Shown in pieces: positions 50,977 through 60,791 of a stretch of 64,000 nt of DNA. How positions within the stretch are numbered: position 1 is the first letter of the stretch; each line of letters opens with the position of its first letter. Under the pieces are notes generated by a model. That model made no database searches. It was not told where the DNA came from and saw only the letters and a list, made by a program, of their open reading frames with translations. The stretch comes from Alishewanella metallidurans (GTDB lineage Bacteria > Pseudomonadota > Gammaproteobacteria > Enterobacterales > Alteromonadaceae). Both the position numbers and the translations under genes were made by a program. Location: the NCBI RefSeq assembly GCF_036983985.1, contig NZ_JALAHQ010000001.1:1-64000 (forward strand), in the 5' to 3' direction.

Positions 50977-51042
50977 TGCGGCCTCCACTGAACAGCATCG
51001 CTTGTTTAGCTGAAGCCAGTATTAATGATAAATCGTGTATTG

Positions 51043-51936
51043 TCAGTCTTTTAGCAAGATTAATATCGTTCCTAACAGCGTGAGTAATGCGCCAAGCCAC
51101 GCGCCTAGAGCTGGGCTGCGCTTATAGACCAACCATAATAACGGCAAGATCATTACCGGGCTTACCGATGACAAAATAGCCACCATGCCGGCATCGCCGT
51201 ATTTTAACGCCTGCAGTATTAATGTCATACCTAACACCATGGATAGCGCCGCATTAACTAACACCAGCATAAATACGTTAACTGTTAATGGCAGATAGGC
51301 TTTAGCCACTTTAAAGCCAAGCATAAAAATAATTTGATGTAGCACAAAGGCGCTAGTCATACGCACTGCAGAAGCAGCAATGGGATCAATATCGGTTGTC
51401 ATCACCGGCTTTAGCATCAAGGTGGCTATTGCCTGACAGAGTGCCGCTAACAAACCTAAAGCAATGCCACTGCGTAATTCCGTTTGGTTACTTTCCCAGG
51501 CGTGTAGTTCAGTTTTGCGTTTACCAAATAAGATGGCAACCATTACGCCGCTTATCAGTAAACTACTGCCGATTAAGGTCCAGCCCCACTGGGTTTCGTC
51601 GAGAAAAAAATACGCTAGCACTACTGAAAACACTGAGTGGGTGGCAAAGAGCACCCCAGCACGGCGTGGGCCAAGCCGGTTCATCGCGGCAAATAATGCA
51701 GTATCGCCAATAAAGATGCCAATAACACCCGATAGTACTAAAACAGTGCTGCTCGCTAGTGCCAAACTATGCCAGCCACCGGTTATAAACACTATGAGCC
51801 AAAGCATTACAGCGGCACACAGCATGCGCCAACGGGTAAAGCTAAAGGCACCTAAGTGAGTAGAGGCTTGAGCCGATAATAAACTGCCAATAGCCCAGCA
51901 TGCGGCTGCGGCCAGGGCGAGATATTCGTATGACAA
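51043..51936 (-). CDS. DMT/EamA-family transporter, 297 aa
   Basis: Ten transmembrane helices are arranged as two EamA repeats of five. LALAAAACWAIGSLLSAQASTHLG, SGVIGIFIGDTALFAAMNRLGPRRAGVLFATHSVFSVVLAYFFLDE and VNAALSMVLGMTLILQALKYGDAGMVAILSSVSPVMILPLL are typical. The substrate is unknown: amino acids or metabolites are usual for the family. It stands alone on the minus strand. Confidence 0.87.
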   Translation of the reverse strand: MSYEYLALAAAACWAIGSLLSAQASTHLGAFSFTRWRMLCAAVMLWLIVFITGGWHSLALASSTVLVLSGVIGIFIGDTALFAAMNRLGPRRAGVLFATHSVFSVVLAYFFLDETQWGWTLIGSSLLISGVMVAILFGKRKTELHAWESNQTELRSGIALGLLAALCQAIATLMLKPVMTTDIDPIAASAVRMTSAFVLHQIIFMLGFKVAKAYLPLTVNVFMLVLVNAALSMVLGMTLILQALKYGDAGMVAILSSVSPVMILPLLWLVYKRSPALGAWLGALLTLLGTILILLKD

Positions 51937-52009
51937 GGTACGTTCTGCAAGGACGAAAACAGGCAGTATATACTGTGCCGGAGTAACAGCAAGCTAGCGG
52001 TTAATCCAA

Positions 52010-52777
52010 TTAGCTATTACTTAACCGCAGTAAATTATCACAAATTATGGCTGCGGCTATGCCAACGTTTAATGATTCGGCGTTGCCAAAGGCGGGTATG
52101 GTAATTTTGCGGTTGATATATGCACTAAGCTCTGCGCTAATGCCATTGGCTTCATTACCTAGCACAATAAAACCGCCTGGCTGTTTAAGCTGCAGTTGAT
52201 GCACCGACTCACCACCAAGATAAGCGCCGTACACCGGAAGCGGGCTGTGCTTAAATAGCTCGGGTAAGCTTTGGTAATGTAAATTAACGCGTAAAAAGGA
52301 ACCTTTAGCGGCGGCAATAACTTTGGGGTTAAAGCAATCAGCAGTATCTGGCGAGCAAACAATATCAGTAATACCGTACCAGTCGGCGATACGAATAATA
52401 GTGCCAAGATTGCCTGGGTCGTTAATTTGGTCCAGCACTAATACCCAAGGCGCAGGCAGTTGCTGCGAAGCCAAACCTAGTGAAAATGGCTGTTGCTCCG
52501 GTATTTTCACTACGGCTAATGCAGCATCGTTACTGGCAAAAGTACCTACTTTTACCAGCTCGTCGCTGCTGCATTGCTGTATTAAAGCGGCCTTTTTTAC
52601 ATCATTAACATAACGCTGTAAAAAAGGCTCGGTAGCAAATACGGCTGTTACCTGCCAGTTAGAGGCTAATACTTCTAGTACGGCTTTTTCGCCTTCAACA
52701 ATAAATAGTTGTTCGACTTTGCGATATTTTTTTTGCTGGAGAGAGCGAATTAGCTTACCCCATTTTTGGCTAATCAT
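52010..52777 (-). CDS. TrmH/SpoU-family RNA methyltransferase, 255 aa
   Basis: An N-terminal RNA-binding (L7Ae-like) part (about residues 1-90, LQQKKYRKVEQLFIVEGEKAVLEVL) precedes the knotted SPOUT domain. Motif 1 is VLDQINDPGNLGTIIRIADWYG, motif 2 is GGFIVLGNEANGIS and motif 3 is ESLNVGIAAAIICDNLLR. It uses S-adenosylmethionine to methylate ribose 2'-OH in rRNA or tRNA. The exact target is not evident. The start overlaps the amidohydrolase stop by 4 bases (ATGA type). Confidence 0.92.
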   Translation of the reverse strand: MISQKWGKLIRSLQQKKYRKVEQLFIVEGEKAVLEVLASNWQVTAVFATEPFLQRYVNDVKKAALIQQCSSDELVKVGTFASNDAALAVVKIPEQQPFSLGLASQQLPAPWVLVLDQINDPGNLGTIIRIADWYGITDIVCSPDTADCFNPKVIAAAKGSFLRVNLHYQSLPELFKHSPLPVYGAYLGGESVHQLQLKQPGGFIVLGNEANGISAELSAYINRKITIPAFGNAESLNVGIAAAIICDNLLRLSNS

Positions 52778-54423
52778 TTACTAAAGGCCTGTTTACCATT
52801 TACAAAGGTTTTTTCTACCGTAACTTGCCATAACTGCTCTGGTGGAATTTGATAAATGTCGCGGTCTACCAGAATAAAGTCGGCCCAGCTACCCGGCGCT
52901 AATGTACCCATGCTGTTTTCTTGAAAGGCACCATAAGCCGCATCTATTGTAAACGAGCGCAGGGCTTCGGTTAGTGTTAAACGTTGCTCCGGTAGCCACC
53001 CGCCTTTAGGTTGATTCTCATGATCTTGTCGAGTAACTGACGCGTGAATACCATGAAACGGCTCGGCCAGTTCTACCGGAAAGTCAGAGCCGCCAACAAT
53101 AATGCTGCCTTGGTCAATAAAGCTGCGCCAAGCATAAGCACCACGCAATCTAGCAACGCCTAAGCGATCGCCGGCCATATTTTTATCTGAAGTAGCATGC
53201 ACCGCTTGCATGGCGGGTATAACATGCAAACTAGCAAAACGTGGAATATCTTTTGGTGAAACAATTTGCGCATGTTCAATACGATGGCGGCTTGATTCAC
53301 GTTTATCTTTGGGAACAAATTTCTCAAACCGATCAAGCACTAAGCGATTAGCGAGATCACCAATAGCATGCACGTTGGTTTGAAAACCCGCATCAATGGT
53401 CATTTTCATAATTTGGCTTAATTGATCCGGTTGCGTAACCAATAAGCCGCTTTGGCTTGGGTGGTCGCTATAGGGGTCTATTAACGCTGCGCCACGGCTA
53501 CCCAAGGCACCATCGCCATATATTTTTACCGAACGAATATCTAAATAATCAGTTGGGTCATCAATAATGCCCGCTGCCAGCCATTTCGGTAATTGTGAAT
53601 CATCGGCCGATAACATCGGGTACACACGCATGGGCAGTTTGTGCTCTGCGGCCAATTGTTGGTAAAGCTTAACTGTGCTTGTGTCCACGCCAGCGTCATG
53701 CACGCTGGTAATGCCTAGCGCTAATAAGTGCTCAAAAGCAGCATTTAGTGCATGTAGTTGGTCGGCATAGGTGGCGGATGGAATATGTTGCTGCACCAAC
53801 CCCATCGCGTTATCAACTAAAACGCCAGTAGGATTGCCTTTGGCATCGCGAATAATTTCGCCGCCTGCTGGGTCTAGAGTTTCACGGGTAATGCCAGCCA
53901 AAGCGAGGGCTTTACTGTTTGCCCAGCCAGCATGGCCGTCTACCCGAGTTAACCATACCGGCTTATTATTAACGGCTTCATCTAAAAGCGCCGTCGTGGG
54001 GAAGTTTTTTTCTGGCCATAACACTTGGTTCCAGCCGCGGCCGCGTAGCCATGGTAAATCGGGGTGATGTTTTGAAAACTCAGCGACACGCTGCACGGCG
54101 TCTAGCTCGCTACTGCTACCACGCAGTTCTATTAGCGATAAATTTTGGCCTAAGCCTAGTACATGGCCGTGGCCGTCAATTAAACCTGGTAATAAGGTTT
54201 TACCTTTACCGTCTAGTTTGCTGGCTTCTGGATATTGTGTGCTAACTGAAGCGTCGCCACGAGCCAGTACTTTGCCACTGCTGTCGTCAAACACTAGAAC
54301 GTTAAATTGTTGCAACTGACGATTGTTGTCAAAACCATAACCTTGCACATTAGATAAAACCACTGGTGCGGCACTGAGGCTGGTTACGAATAAAGCCGAA
54401 ACAAGGCTGGTTAAACGAAACAT
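52774..54423 (-). CDS. Secreted amidohydrolase (YtcJ/metallo-dependent hydrolase), 549 aa
   Basis: A signal peptide (about residues 1-19) is followed by the YtcJ-type amidohydrolase fold: LLPGLIDGHGHVLGLG metal site, LRGRGWNQVLWPEKNFPT, KIYGDGALGSRGAALIDPY, RHRIEHAQIV, GGSDFPV and the C-terminal SWADFILVDRDIY. The mature enzyme should be periplasmic and may hydrolyse an N-acyl or cyclic amide; the substrate is unknown. The frame extends 11 codons upstream, but the internal ATG begins the signal peptide. It is translationally coupled to the methyltransferase gene. Confidence 0.87.
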   Translation of the reverse strand: MFRLTSLVSALFVTSLSAAPVVLSNVQGYGFDNNRQLQQFNVLVFDDSSGKVLARGDASVSTQYPEASKLDGKGKTLLPGLIDGHGHVLGLGQNLSLIELRGSSSELDAVQRVAEFSKHHPDLPWLRGRGWNQVLWPEKNFPTTALLDEAVNNKPVWLTRVDGHAGWANSKALALAGITRETLDPAGGEIIRDAKGNPTGVLVDNAMGLVQQHIPSATYADQLHALNAAFEHLLALGITSVHDAGVDTSTVKLYQQLAAEHKLPMRVYPMLSADDSQLPKWLAAGIIDDPTDYLDIRSVKIYGDGALGSRGAALIDPYSDHPSQSGLLVTQPDQLSQIMKMTIDAGFQTNVHAIGDLANRLVLDRFEKFVPKDKRESSRHRIEHAQIVSPKDIPRFASLHVIPAMQAVHATSDKNMAGDRLGVARLRGAYAWRSFIDQGSIIVGGSDFPVELAEPFHGIHASVTRQDHENQPKGGWLPEQRLTLTEALRSFTIDAAYGAFQENSMGTLAPGSWADFILVDRDIYQIPPEQLWQVTVEKTFVNGKQAFSK

Positions 54424-54465
54424 AGAGTAGGGTCCTAGTGTGATGTTGTCGGCCACTATAACAAC

Positions 54466-54492
54466 AAAATAGTGCCAGAGGAATCTGGCGCT
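54466..54492 (-). terminator. Intrinsic terminator after fumC
   Basis: Read on the minus strand, AGCGCCAGA and TCTGGCACT form a 9-bp stem (one G-U pair) around the loop TTCC, followed by ATTTTG. It lies about 10 bases beyond the fumC stop codon, and the next gene starts downstream of it. Confidence 0.65.
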
Positions 54493-54501
54493 CTAATGTA
54501 A

Positions 54502-55884
54502 TTAGTCGCTAATATTACCGCCCTTACACAAGCGGGCAGGGTTTAGCAGTTGTTCAAGTTCGGCTTGGCTGTAGTTAGTTTGCTCTAATGCAATGTCGAG
54601 TATTGGTCGCTTTTCGTGATACGCCTGTTTGGCTATTTCAGCTGCTTTAGTGTAGCCAATTAGTGGATTAAGCGCTGTCACCAGTATTGGGTTTAATGCT
54701 AAGGCTTTACTAATATTGTCTTCGCGCACAGTAAAACCGGTAATAGCGTTTTGAGCCAAGGTGTTGCAAGCATTGCTTAGTAGGCTAATGCTTTGTAGTA
54801 AGTTATGCGCTATTAACGGCAGCATTACATTAAGTTCGAAGTTACCTGACTGCCCAGCTAGGGTAATACTGGCATCGTTACCTATTACCTGAGCGCAGAT
54901 CATGGCAACAGCTTCTGGGATCACCGGATTAACCTTGCCTGGCATAATAGATGAACCGGGTTGTAATGCGGGTAATTCAATTTCACCTAAACCCGCTAGC
55001 GGGCCTGAGTTCATCCAGCGTAGGTCATTGCTGATTTTCATTAAGCTAACGGCTAACATTTTCAAGGCGCCCGATGCGGCAACCGCAGTATCTTGCGAGC
55101 CTATAACACTAAAAAAGTTAGCGGCGGGGCGAAACACCAAACCGGTATTTTGATTTAACTGTTGGCAAAACTTGTGTGCAAAGGCGGGGGCGGCATTAAT
55201 GCCAGTGCCAACTGCTGTACCGCCTTGAGCTAGCGCTTGTAAATGATGCAGCTGCATCTGTAGTTGCTGTTCAGCTAAATTAAGCTGAGCTTGCCAACCG
55301 CCTAATACTTGGCCAAAACTCACTGGCATGGCGTCCATTAAATGAGTGCGCCCGGTTTTGACCAAGTGACCGATTTGTTCTGCTTTGGTGGCTAGCTGTT
55401 GTTGCAATTGTTGTAGTGCCGGTAGTAGTTGCTGTTGTAAAGCTAGGGCGGCACTAACATGAATAGCGCTGGGAATAGTGTCATTACTGCTTTGGCCTAA
55501 ATTAACATGGTCGTTAGGGTTAACGCTTTGCTTTAGTGTACGACTTGCTAAAGTCGCCAGCACTTCATTTACATTCATATTGGTGCTAGTGCCTGAGCCG
55601 GTTTGAAAAATATCAAGCGGATATTGCTGCATATCGGTATTGGCAAGTTGGCTATCTGCGGCCTGACAAATAGCTTGGCTAATACTTGCATCAAGCAAGT
55701 TTAGCTGCTGATTAGTTTGTGCAGCGGCTTTTTTAATCTGTAACAACGCACGTATAAAATTAGCGGGTAAGGTGAGACCGCTTAGCTGAAAATTTTGCAC
55801 GGCACGCTGTGTTTGTGCTTGATATAGCGCTTTAAGGGGTACTTGTAATTCGCCCATACTGTCGCGTTCGGTACGTGTTACCAT
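54502..55884 (-). CDS. fumC: Class II fumarate hydratase, 460 aa
   Basis: The fumarase/aspartase signature GSSIMPGKVNP is present, together with GSGTSTNMNVNEVLA, NDTIPSA and the FumC-type start RTERDSMGELQVPLKALYQAQTQR. FumC is a cytoplasmic, iron-independent enzyme that converts fumarate to malate in the TCA cycle and often takes over under oxidative stress. GGAGAGCACATGG-type context gives a ribosome site before the start. Aspartate ammonia-lyase is the nearest alternative, but the N-terminus fits FumC. Confidence 0.92.
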   Translation of the reverse strand: MVTRTERDSMGELQVPLKALYQAQTQRAVQNFQLSGLTLPANFIRALLQIKKAAAQTNQQLNLLDASISQAICQAADSQLANTDMQQYPLDIFQTGSGTSTNMNVNEVLATLASRTLKQSVNPNDHVNLGQSSNDTIPSAIHVSAALALQQQLLPALQQLQQQLATKAEQIGHLVKTGRTHLMDAMPVSFGQVLGGWQAQLNLAEQQLQMQLHHLQALAQGGTAVGTGINAAPAFAHKFCQQLNQNTGLVFRPAANFFSVIGSQDTAVAASGALKMLAVSLMKISNDLRWMNSGPLAGLGEIELPALQPGSSIMPGKVNPVIPEAVAMICAQVIGNDASITLAGQSGNFELNVMLPLIAHNLLQSISLLSNACNTLAQNAITGFTVREDNISKALALNPILVTALNPLIGYTKAAEIAKQAYHEKRPILDIALEQTNYSQAELEQLLNPARLCKGGNISD

Positions 55885-56119
55885 GTGCTCTCCAATAAAT
55901 TGTTGGTAGTCGCTTGCTGTGTTTAGTTTAGACGCTAAACGCGGTGGCTAAAAAATTAGTCTAATATCTTGCGATAGAACTTGGTTTTCCTGCGGCAAAA
56001 ACGCAATGTAATCACAGCATTACCGATTGTCATTTATAGACTTTTCGCCCATATAACGGTATAAACAATGCCATTAATAGCGAAAATACGGTTCACTTTA
56101 TGAAGGACGCGTGCCAGCC

Positions 56120-58915
56120 ATGACACTACTGTGGATCTTACTTCTGCCGCTGTTAGGAAGCTTAATACCAATAATAACAGCTAAACGGCAGCGTAGTGCC
56201 TGTGCGTTAGCAACAGCGGTAGCACCAGCGGTAGCTTTGGTGTTGTTGGTGCTGAATGCAAAGCCAATATTTGCTGGTGAAACGCTGCGTTTCTTTTATG
56301 CCTGGGTGCCGTTGTTGGGGCTGGATATTACTATTCACTTAGATGGTTTGGCGTTTTTATTCTCGTTATTGATTTTAGGCATTGGTTTACTCATTATTTT
56401 ATATGCGCGGTATTATTTGTCCGAGCGCGATTCAATGCCACGTTTTTATGCCTACCTAATGCTATTTATGACTGCGATGTTAGGGATAGTGCTATCGGGC
56501 AATCTATTACAACTTTGGTTGTTTTGGGAGCTAACCAGTATAAGTTCGTTTTTACTGATTAGTTTTTGGTGGCATAAACCCGAAGCGCGGCGTGGTGCGC
56601 GCATGGCGCTAACGGTAACTGCAGCAGGTGGTTTGGCGTTATTGGCGGCATTTTTACTGATAGGCGAAATAGTTGGTAGTTACGATTTACAACAGGTGCT
56701 ATTGAGTGCTGATTTGATTAAGCAGCATAGTTGGTACCCAATATTGTTAGTGTTGTTTTTATTAGGTTGTTTTACGAAATCTGCACAGTTTCCGTTTCAC
56801 TTTTGGCTGCCTAATGCCATGGCAGCACCAACACCGGTAAGTGCTTACTTACACTCGGCTACTATGGTAAAGGCCGGTATCTTTTTATTAGCACGGTTTT
56901 ATCCAGTGCTGTCGGGTAGCGAATTATGGTTTGTATTGGTAAGTGTTACCGGCTTAATAACCTTACTCGTTGGCGCATACCTAGCATTATTTAAGCATGA
57001 TTTAAAAGGCTTACTTGCTTATTCTACTATTAGCCATTTGGGCTTAATTACCCTGCTATTTGGCATGGGTACCGACCTAGCTGCGGTTGCAGGTATCTTT
57101 CACATTATTAACCACGCCACGTTTAAAGCCTCGTTGTTTATGGCCGCGGGTATCATTGACCACGAGTCTGGCTCGCGAGATATGCGTAAATTAAATGGTT
57201 TATGGCAATTTATGCCGATTACCGCCACCTTAGCGATGGTAGCTGCTGCGGCAATGGCGGGTGTGCCTTTACTCAATGGTTTTCTATCCAAAGAAATGTT
57301 TTTTGGTGAAACACTAAATCAACAGTTATTAGGGTCGTTATCCTGGGTTATTCCGGTGTTGGCAACCGTAGCGGGCGTGTTTTCAGTGGCCTACTCGTTG
57401 CGCTTTATTCATGATGTGTTTTTTAATGGTCAACCCAAAGGTTTAAGCAAAACGCCGAAAGAGCCACCACGTTATATGCGCGTGCCAGTAGAGTTTTTAG
57501 TGGCGCTCTGTATTTTAGTGGGTATTTTTCCAGTATACCTAATTGGTGATTTACTCGACGCGGCCGCTTTAGCTGTGCTTGCCGGTGACGTGCCCGAGTA
57601 CAGTTTAGCTATTTGGCATGGCTTTAATTTACCGTTACTGATGAGTGCACTGGCGCTATTGGGCGGTACACTGATTTATGTATACCGTAAGCATTTGTTT
57701 GAATTTCAAAACACGCTGCCAGATGTGGACGCACTAAATAGCTTTGAACGAGGTGTAAAACAATTTGCAGCGCGCTGCCATCGGTTTTATCAATGGCTAG
57801 ATAATGGCTCGTTACAACGTTATATGACCTTGGTATTACTTAGTTTTGTGGTATTAGCTGGTTTGCCGCTACTTGATTTGGCAACCCTATGGGGGGGGCG
57901 ACAAGAATTACCGATAGATGCGGTAAACGCTACTGGCGCCGCTATGCTGTTAATTGCCGCTTTTGCTACCGTATTGTGGCATCGTAAACGGTTAATTGCG
58001 CTGTTGATGATTTCGGTAGTGGGGCTAATGGTATCTATTGCCTTTACTCGGTTTTCAGCCCCGGATTTAGCACTTACTCAGTTATCCGTAGAGGTTGTGA
58101 CTATTATTCTGCTTATGCTGGCGCTATTCTTTCTGCCGCATAAAACACCTAAACAGTCAGAATCGTCGAGGGTGGTGCGTGATCTGAGTATAGCTAGCAT
58201 GGTCGGCGTCGTTGTTGGTAGTTTAAGTTATGCGTTAATGACGCGACCATTTACCAGCATTTCAGATTTCTTTATTGCTAATGCCAAAACGGGCGGTGGT
58301 GGTACTAACGTCGTTAACGTTATTTTGGTCGATTTTCGTGGTTTTGATACCTTAGGCGAAATTACGGTGTTGGGTATAGCATCATTGGGGATCTTTAAGT
58401 TGTTAACTCGCATTCCGTTATTTAAACCCAGTAGTGACGGTGAAGGCCGGCCTTGGGCGCTGCAGCGTAATTCATTATTGCTGTCAACGGTTGCACAGAG
58501 TTTGCTGCCACTAGCTATTATGGTGTCAATTTATATTTTCTTCCGTGGCCATAATATGCCTGGCGGTGGCTTTATTGCCGGCTTGATAACTGCGGTGGCC
58601 ATTATTCTGCAATACATTGCTCAGGGTGTAGATTGGGTAAAAGAACGGATGAACGTTGAATATCAGCGTGTTGTTGCCATTGGTTTAATGATTGCGCTAC
58701 TTACCGGGGCCGGTAGTTGGCTGTTTAATCGGCCGTTTTTAACCTCGTGGTTTGCACATTTTAATGTGCCTTTACTGGGTGACATTGAGTTAGCCAGTGC
58801 TATAGCCTTTGATTTGGGGGTTTATATTACGGTTGTTGGCTCAACACTGCTTATCTTGGCTAATTTAGGCAAGATGACCACATCGCATCGTCCGGTGCAT
58901 AAGGAAGCTATTTAA
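56120..58915 (+). CDS. mrpA: Mrp Na+/H+ antiporter subunit A (MrpA-MrpB fusion), 931 aa
   Basis: The N-terminal two thirds are a NuoL-like antiporter module: LLQLWLFWELTSISSFLLISFWWHK with the conserved Glu, KSAQFPFHFWLPNAMAAPTPVSAYLHSATMVKAGIFLLARFYP, and NHATFKASLFMAAGIIDH. The C-terminal third (about residues 780-900) includes the MrpB domain (FRGHNMPGGGFIAGL), so A and B are fused as in the group 2 Mrp type of gammaproteobacteria. The complex exports Na+ in exchange for protons. The ATG is preferred over a GTG three codons earlier, whose spacing from AAGGA is only 3 bases. Confidence 0.93.
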   Translation: MTLLWILLLPLLGSLIPIITAKRQRSACALATAVAPAVALVLLVLNAKPIFAGETLRFFYAWVPLLGLDITIHLDGLAFLFSLLILGIGLLIILYARYYLSERDSMPRFYAYLMLFMTAMLGIVLSGNLLQLWLFWELTSISSFLLISFWWHKPEARRGARMALTVTAAGGLALLAAFLLIGEIVGSYDLQQVLLSADLIKQHSWYPILLVLFLLGCFTKSAQFPFHFWLPNAMAAPTPVSAYLHSATMVKAGIFLLARFYPVLSGSELWFVLVSVTGLITLLVGAYLALFKHDLKGLLAYSTISHLGLITLLFGMGTDLAAVAGIFHIINHATFKASLFMAAGIIDHESGSRDMRKLNGLWQFMPITATLAMVAAAAMAGVPLLNGFLSKEMFFGETLNQQLLGSLSWVIPVLATVAGVFSVAYSLRFIHDVFFNGQPKGLSKTPKEPPRYMRVPVEFLVALCILVGIFPVYLIGDLLDAAALAVLAGDVPEYSLAIWHGFNLPLLMSALALLGGTLIYVYRKHLFEFQNTLPDVDALNSFERGVKQFAARCHRFYQWLDNGSLQRYMTLVLLSFVVLAGLPLLDLATLWGGRQELPIDAVNATGAAMLLIAAFATVLWHRKRLIALLMISVVGLMVSIAFTRFSAPDLALTQLSVEVVTIILLMLALFFLPHKTPKQSESSRVVRDLSIASMVGVVVGSLSYALMTRPFTSISDFFIANAKTGGGGTNVVNVILVDFRGFDTLGEITVLGIASLGIFKLLTRIPLFKPSSDGEGRPWALQRNSLLLSTVAQSLLPLAIMVSIYIFFRGHNMPGGGFIAGLITAVAIILQYIAQGVDWVKERMNVEYQRVVAIGLMIALLTGAGSWLFNRPFLTSWFAHFNVPLLGDIELASAIAFDLGVYITVVGSTLLILANLGKMTTSHRPVHKEAI

Positions 58916-59268
58916 TGGAAACCCTGTTCGCCAGTTGTATTGGTTTTCTTACTTTTTGTGGCGTTTTTTTAATGCTACGCGGCCGGACTTTCCCAGTAAT
59001 GTTGGGATTAACCATGCTGTCTTACGCAGTAAATCTGTTTATTTTTGCTTCTGGCCGTTTAACACTGCGCGGTGCTGTGGTGCTTGGCACTACAGAGCAC
59101 TATGCTGACCCGCTACCACAAGCGCTGGTATTAACCGCGATTGTAATAGGTTTTGCTATGACCGCGTTTTTAGTGATCCTCGCGATTCGCGCCCGAGCTG
59201 ATTTAGGCAACGACCACGTAGATGGTAAATTACCCGATGCAGATGGTATGAAAAGGGAGAGTCGTTGA
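58915..59268 (+). CDS. mrpC: Mrp antiporter subunit C, 117 aa
   Basis: A NuoK-like subunit with three helices: METLFASCIGFLTFCGVFLMLRG, FPVMLGLTMLSYAVNLFIF and ALVLTAIVIGFAMTAFLVILAIRA. The LTAIVIGFA motif is typical of MrpC. It starts in a TAATG overlap with the A-subunit gene. Confidence 0.93.
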   Translation: METLFASCIGFLTFCGVFLMLRGRTFPVMLGLTMLSYAVNLFIFASGRLTLRGAVVLGTTEHYADPLPQALVLTAIVIGFAMTAFLVILAIRARADLGNDHVDGKLPDADGMKRESR

Positions 59269-60791
59269 TGTGGCATTTAATTACGGCGCCTATACTGCTG
59301 CCAATGCTTACGGCTTTGCTTATTATGCTGCCGCCAATACATTACTCACCGGTACGGCGACGTTGGCTAAGTATTATTTCCAGTGCAATACAGCTGGTTT
59401 TGGTAGCAACTTTATTACTAAAAGTACAACAAGATGGCGCAGTACATTACGCTGTTGGTAACTGGCAGGCGCCGTTTGGTATTATTTTAGTAGCTGATAC
59501 CTTGTCTATGGTAATGGTGTGCTTAACGTCATTTTTGGCGTTCGGGGCTATTTGCTATGGTAGCGCTGGCGATGACGAAAAAGGTTCGTTTTTTCATCCG
59601 TTATTTCAGTTTCAAGTAATGGGTATTAATGGCGCGTTTTTAACCGGCGACCTCTTCAATATGTTTGTGTTTTTTGAGGTATTGCTTATTGCTTCCTATG
59701 CCTTACTTATTCACGCCGGTGGTAAAAATAAAACTAAAGCAGCGCTGCACTACGTCATATTAAATTTAACCGGCTCAGCAATATTTTTATTTGCCTTAGC
59801 AGTATTGTACGGCACGCTGGGTACGCTAAATATTGTTGATATGGCCGCTAAGGTGGCGTTATTGCCAGCAGCAGATGTGATGCTGGTCAAGTCAGGCGGC
59901 TTAATGTTAATTATTGTTTTTGCGCTTAAAGCCGCGGTGTTGCCGCTACAATTTTGGCTGCCTGCAACCTATTCATCAGCTTCTGCGCCAGTGGCTGCAT
60001 TATTTGCGGTAATGACCAAGATAGGGGTATATGCACTGTTGCGAGTTTATACCACTATATTTGGTGCTGAGGCTGGTGCCTTAAGTGGTATGGCCGGTAG
60101 TTGGTTGTTGCCAGTCGGCTTGGCTACCATAGTTCTGGGGTCGATAGGTGTGATCGCCAGTAACGATTTTCGTAAACTCGTGGCCAACTTAGTGTTGGTA
60201 TCGGTTGGTACTTTGGTAAGTTTAGTGGCGCTACAAACTGAGCTGACCGCCGCCGCCGCAATTTATTACACAGTGCATTCAACCTTAGTTGCAGCGGCAC
60301 TGTTTTTAATTGCCGATTTAATTGCCAATCAACGCGGTAAGGCGGGCGACCGTTTGGTATCTGGGCGTCGAGTTTCTCAGCCGGTGTTATTGGGTATTAT
60401 GTTTATGGTGGGCGCGATGACCGTTGCCGGCTTGCCACCATTTTCGGGTTTTATTGGCAAGCTAATGTTGTTACAAGCGGTGGTTGAACCAAGCAGTAAA
60501 TTGCTGCTCTGGAGCATAGTACTAGTATGTAGTTTACTGGTTATTGTTGGCTTGTCGCGCGCAGGAAGCACCTTATTTTGGCGAGTAAGTGGCAGTGATG
60601 CTGGTGAGGGTAAGGCGGCGCCGTTACAAGTGTTTGCCGTGTGTTGGTTGCTAATAGCCAGCCCATTGTTAGTGATATTTGCGGGGCCTTTTACTGAGCT
60701 ATCACAGCACGCTGCGGCACAGTTATACCCTAGCGGTGCCAACGCGGTGTCTAGGCACGCGCTTGCTCCTGAGTTGGAGGTAGTGCCATGA
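59268..60791 (+). CDS. mrpD: Mrp antiporter subunit D, 507 aa
   Basis: A second NuoN/NuoM-like antiporter module with about 14 helices: FFEVLLIASYALLIHAG carries the conserved Glu, and KAAVLPLQFWLPATYSSASAPVAALFAVMTKIGVYALLRVY carries the conserved Lys and proton path. The start is the ATG in a TGATG overlap with the C-subunit stop; a TTG one codon earlier is also in frame. Confidence 0.93.
   Translation: MWHLITAPILLPMLTALLIMLPPIHYSPVRRRWLSIISSAIQLVLVATLLLKVQQDGAVHYAVGNWQAPFGIILVADTLSMVMVCLTSFLAFGAICYGSAGDDEKGSFFHPLFQFQVMGINGAFLTGDLFNMFVFFEVLLIASYALLIHAGGKNKTKAALHYVILNLTGSAIFLFALAVLYGTLGTLNIVDMAAKVALLPAADVMLVKSGGLMLIIVFALKAAVLPLQFWLPATYSSASAPVAALFAVMTKIGVYALLRVYTTIFGAEAGALSGMAGSWLLPVGLATIVLGSIGVIASNDFRKLVANLVLVSVGTLVSLVALQTELTAAAAIYYTVHSTLVAAALFLIADLIANQRGKAGDRLVSGRRVSQPVLLGIMFMVGAMTVAGLPPFSGFIGKLMLLQAVVEPSSKLLLWSIVLVCSLLVIVGLSRAGSTLFWRVSGSDAGEGKAAPLQVFAVCWLLIASPLLVIFAGPFTELSQHAAAQLYPSGANAVSRHALAPELEVVP

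Noticed and set aside
56027..56065. Possible promoter of the Mrp operon (TTGTCA with ATATAA or TATAAA downstream)
   Set aside because: Spacing of 18-27 bases is ambiguous and several AT-rich boxes compete, so no single promoter can be supported.
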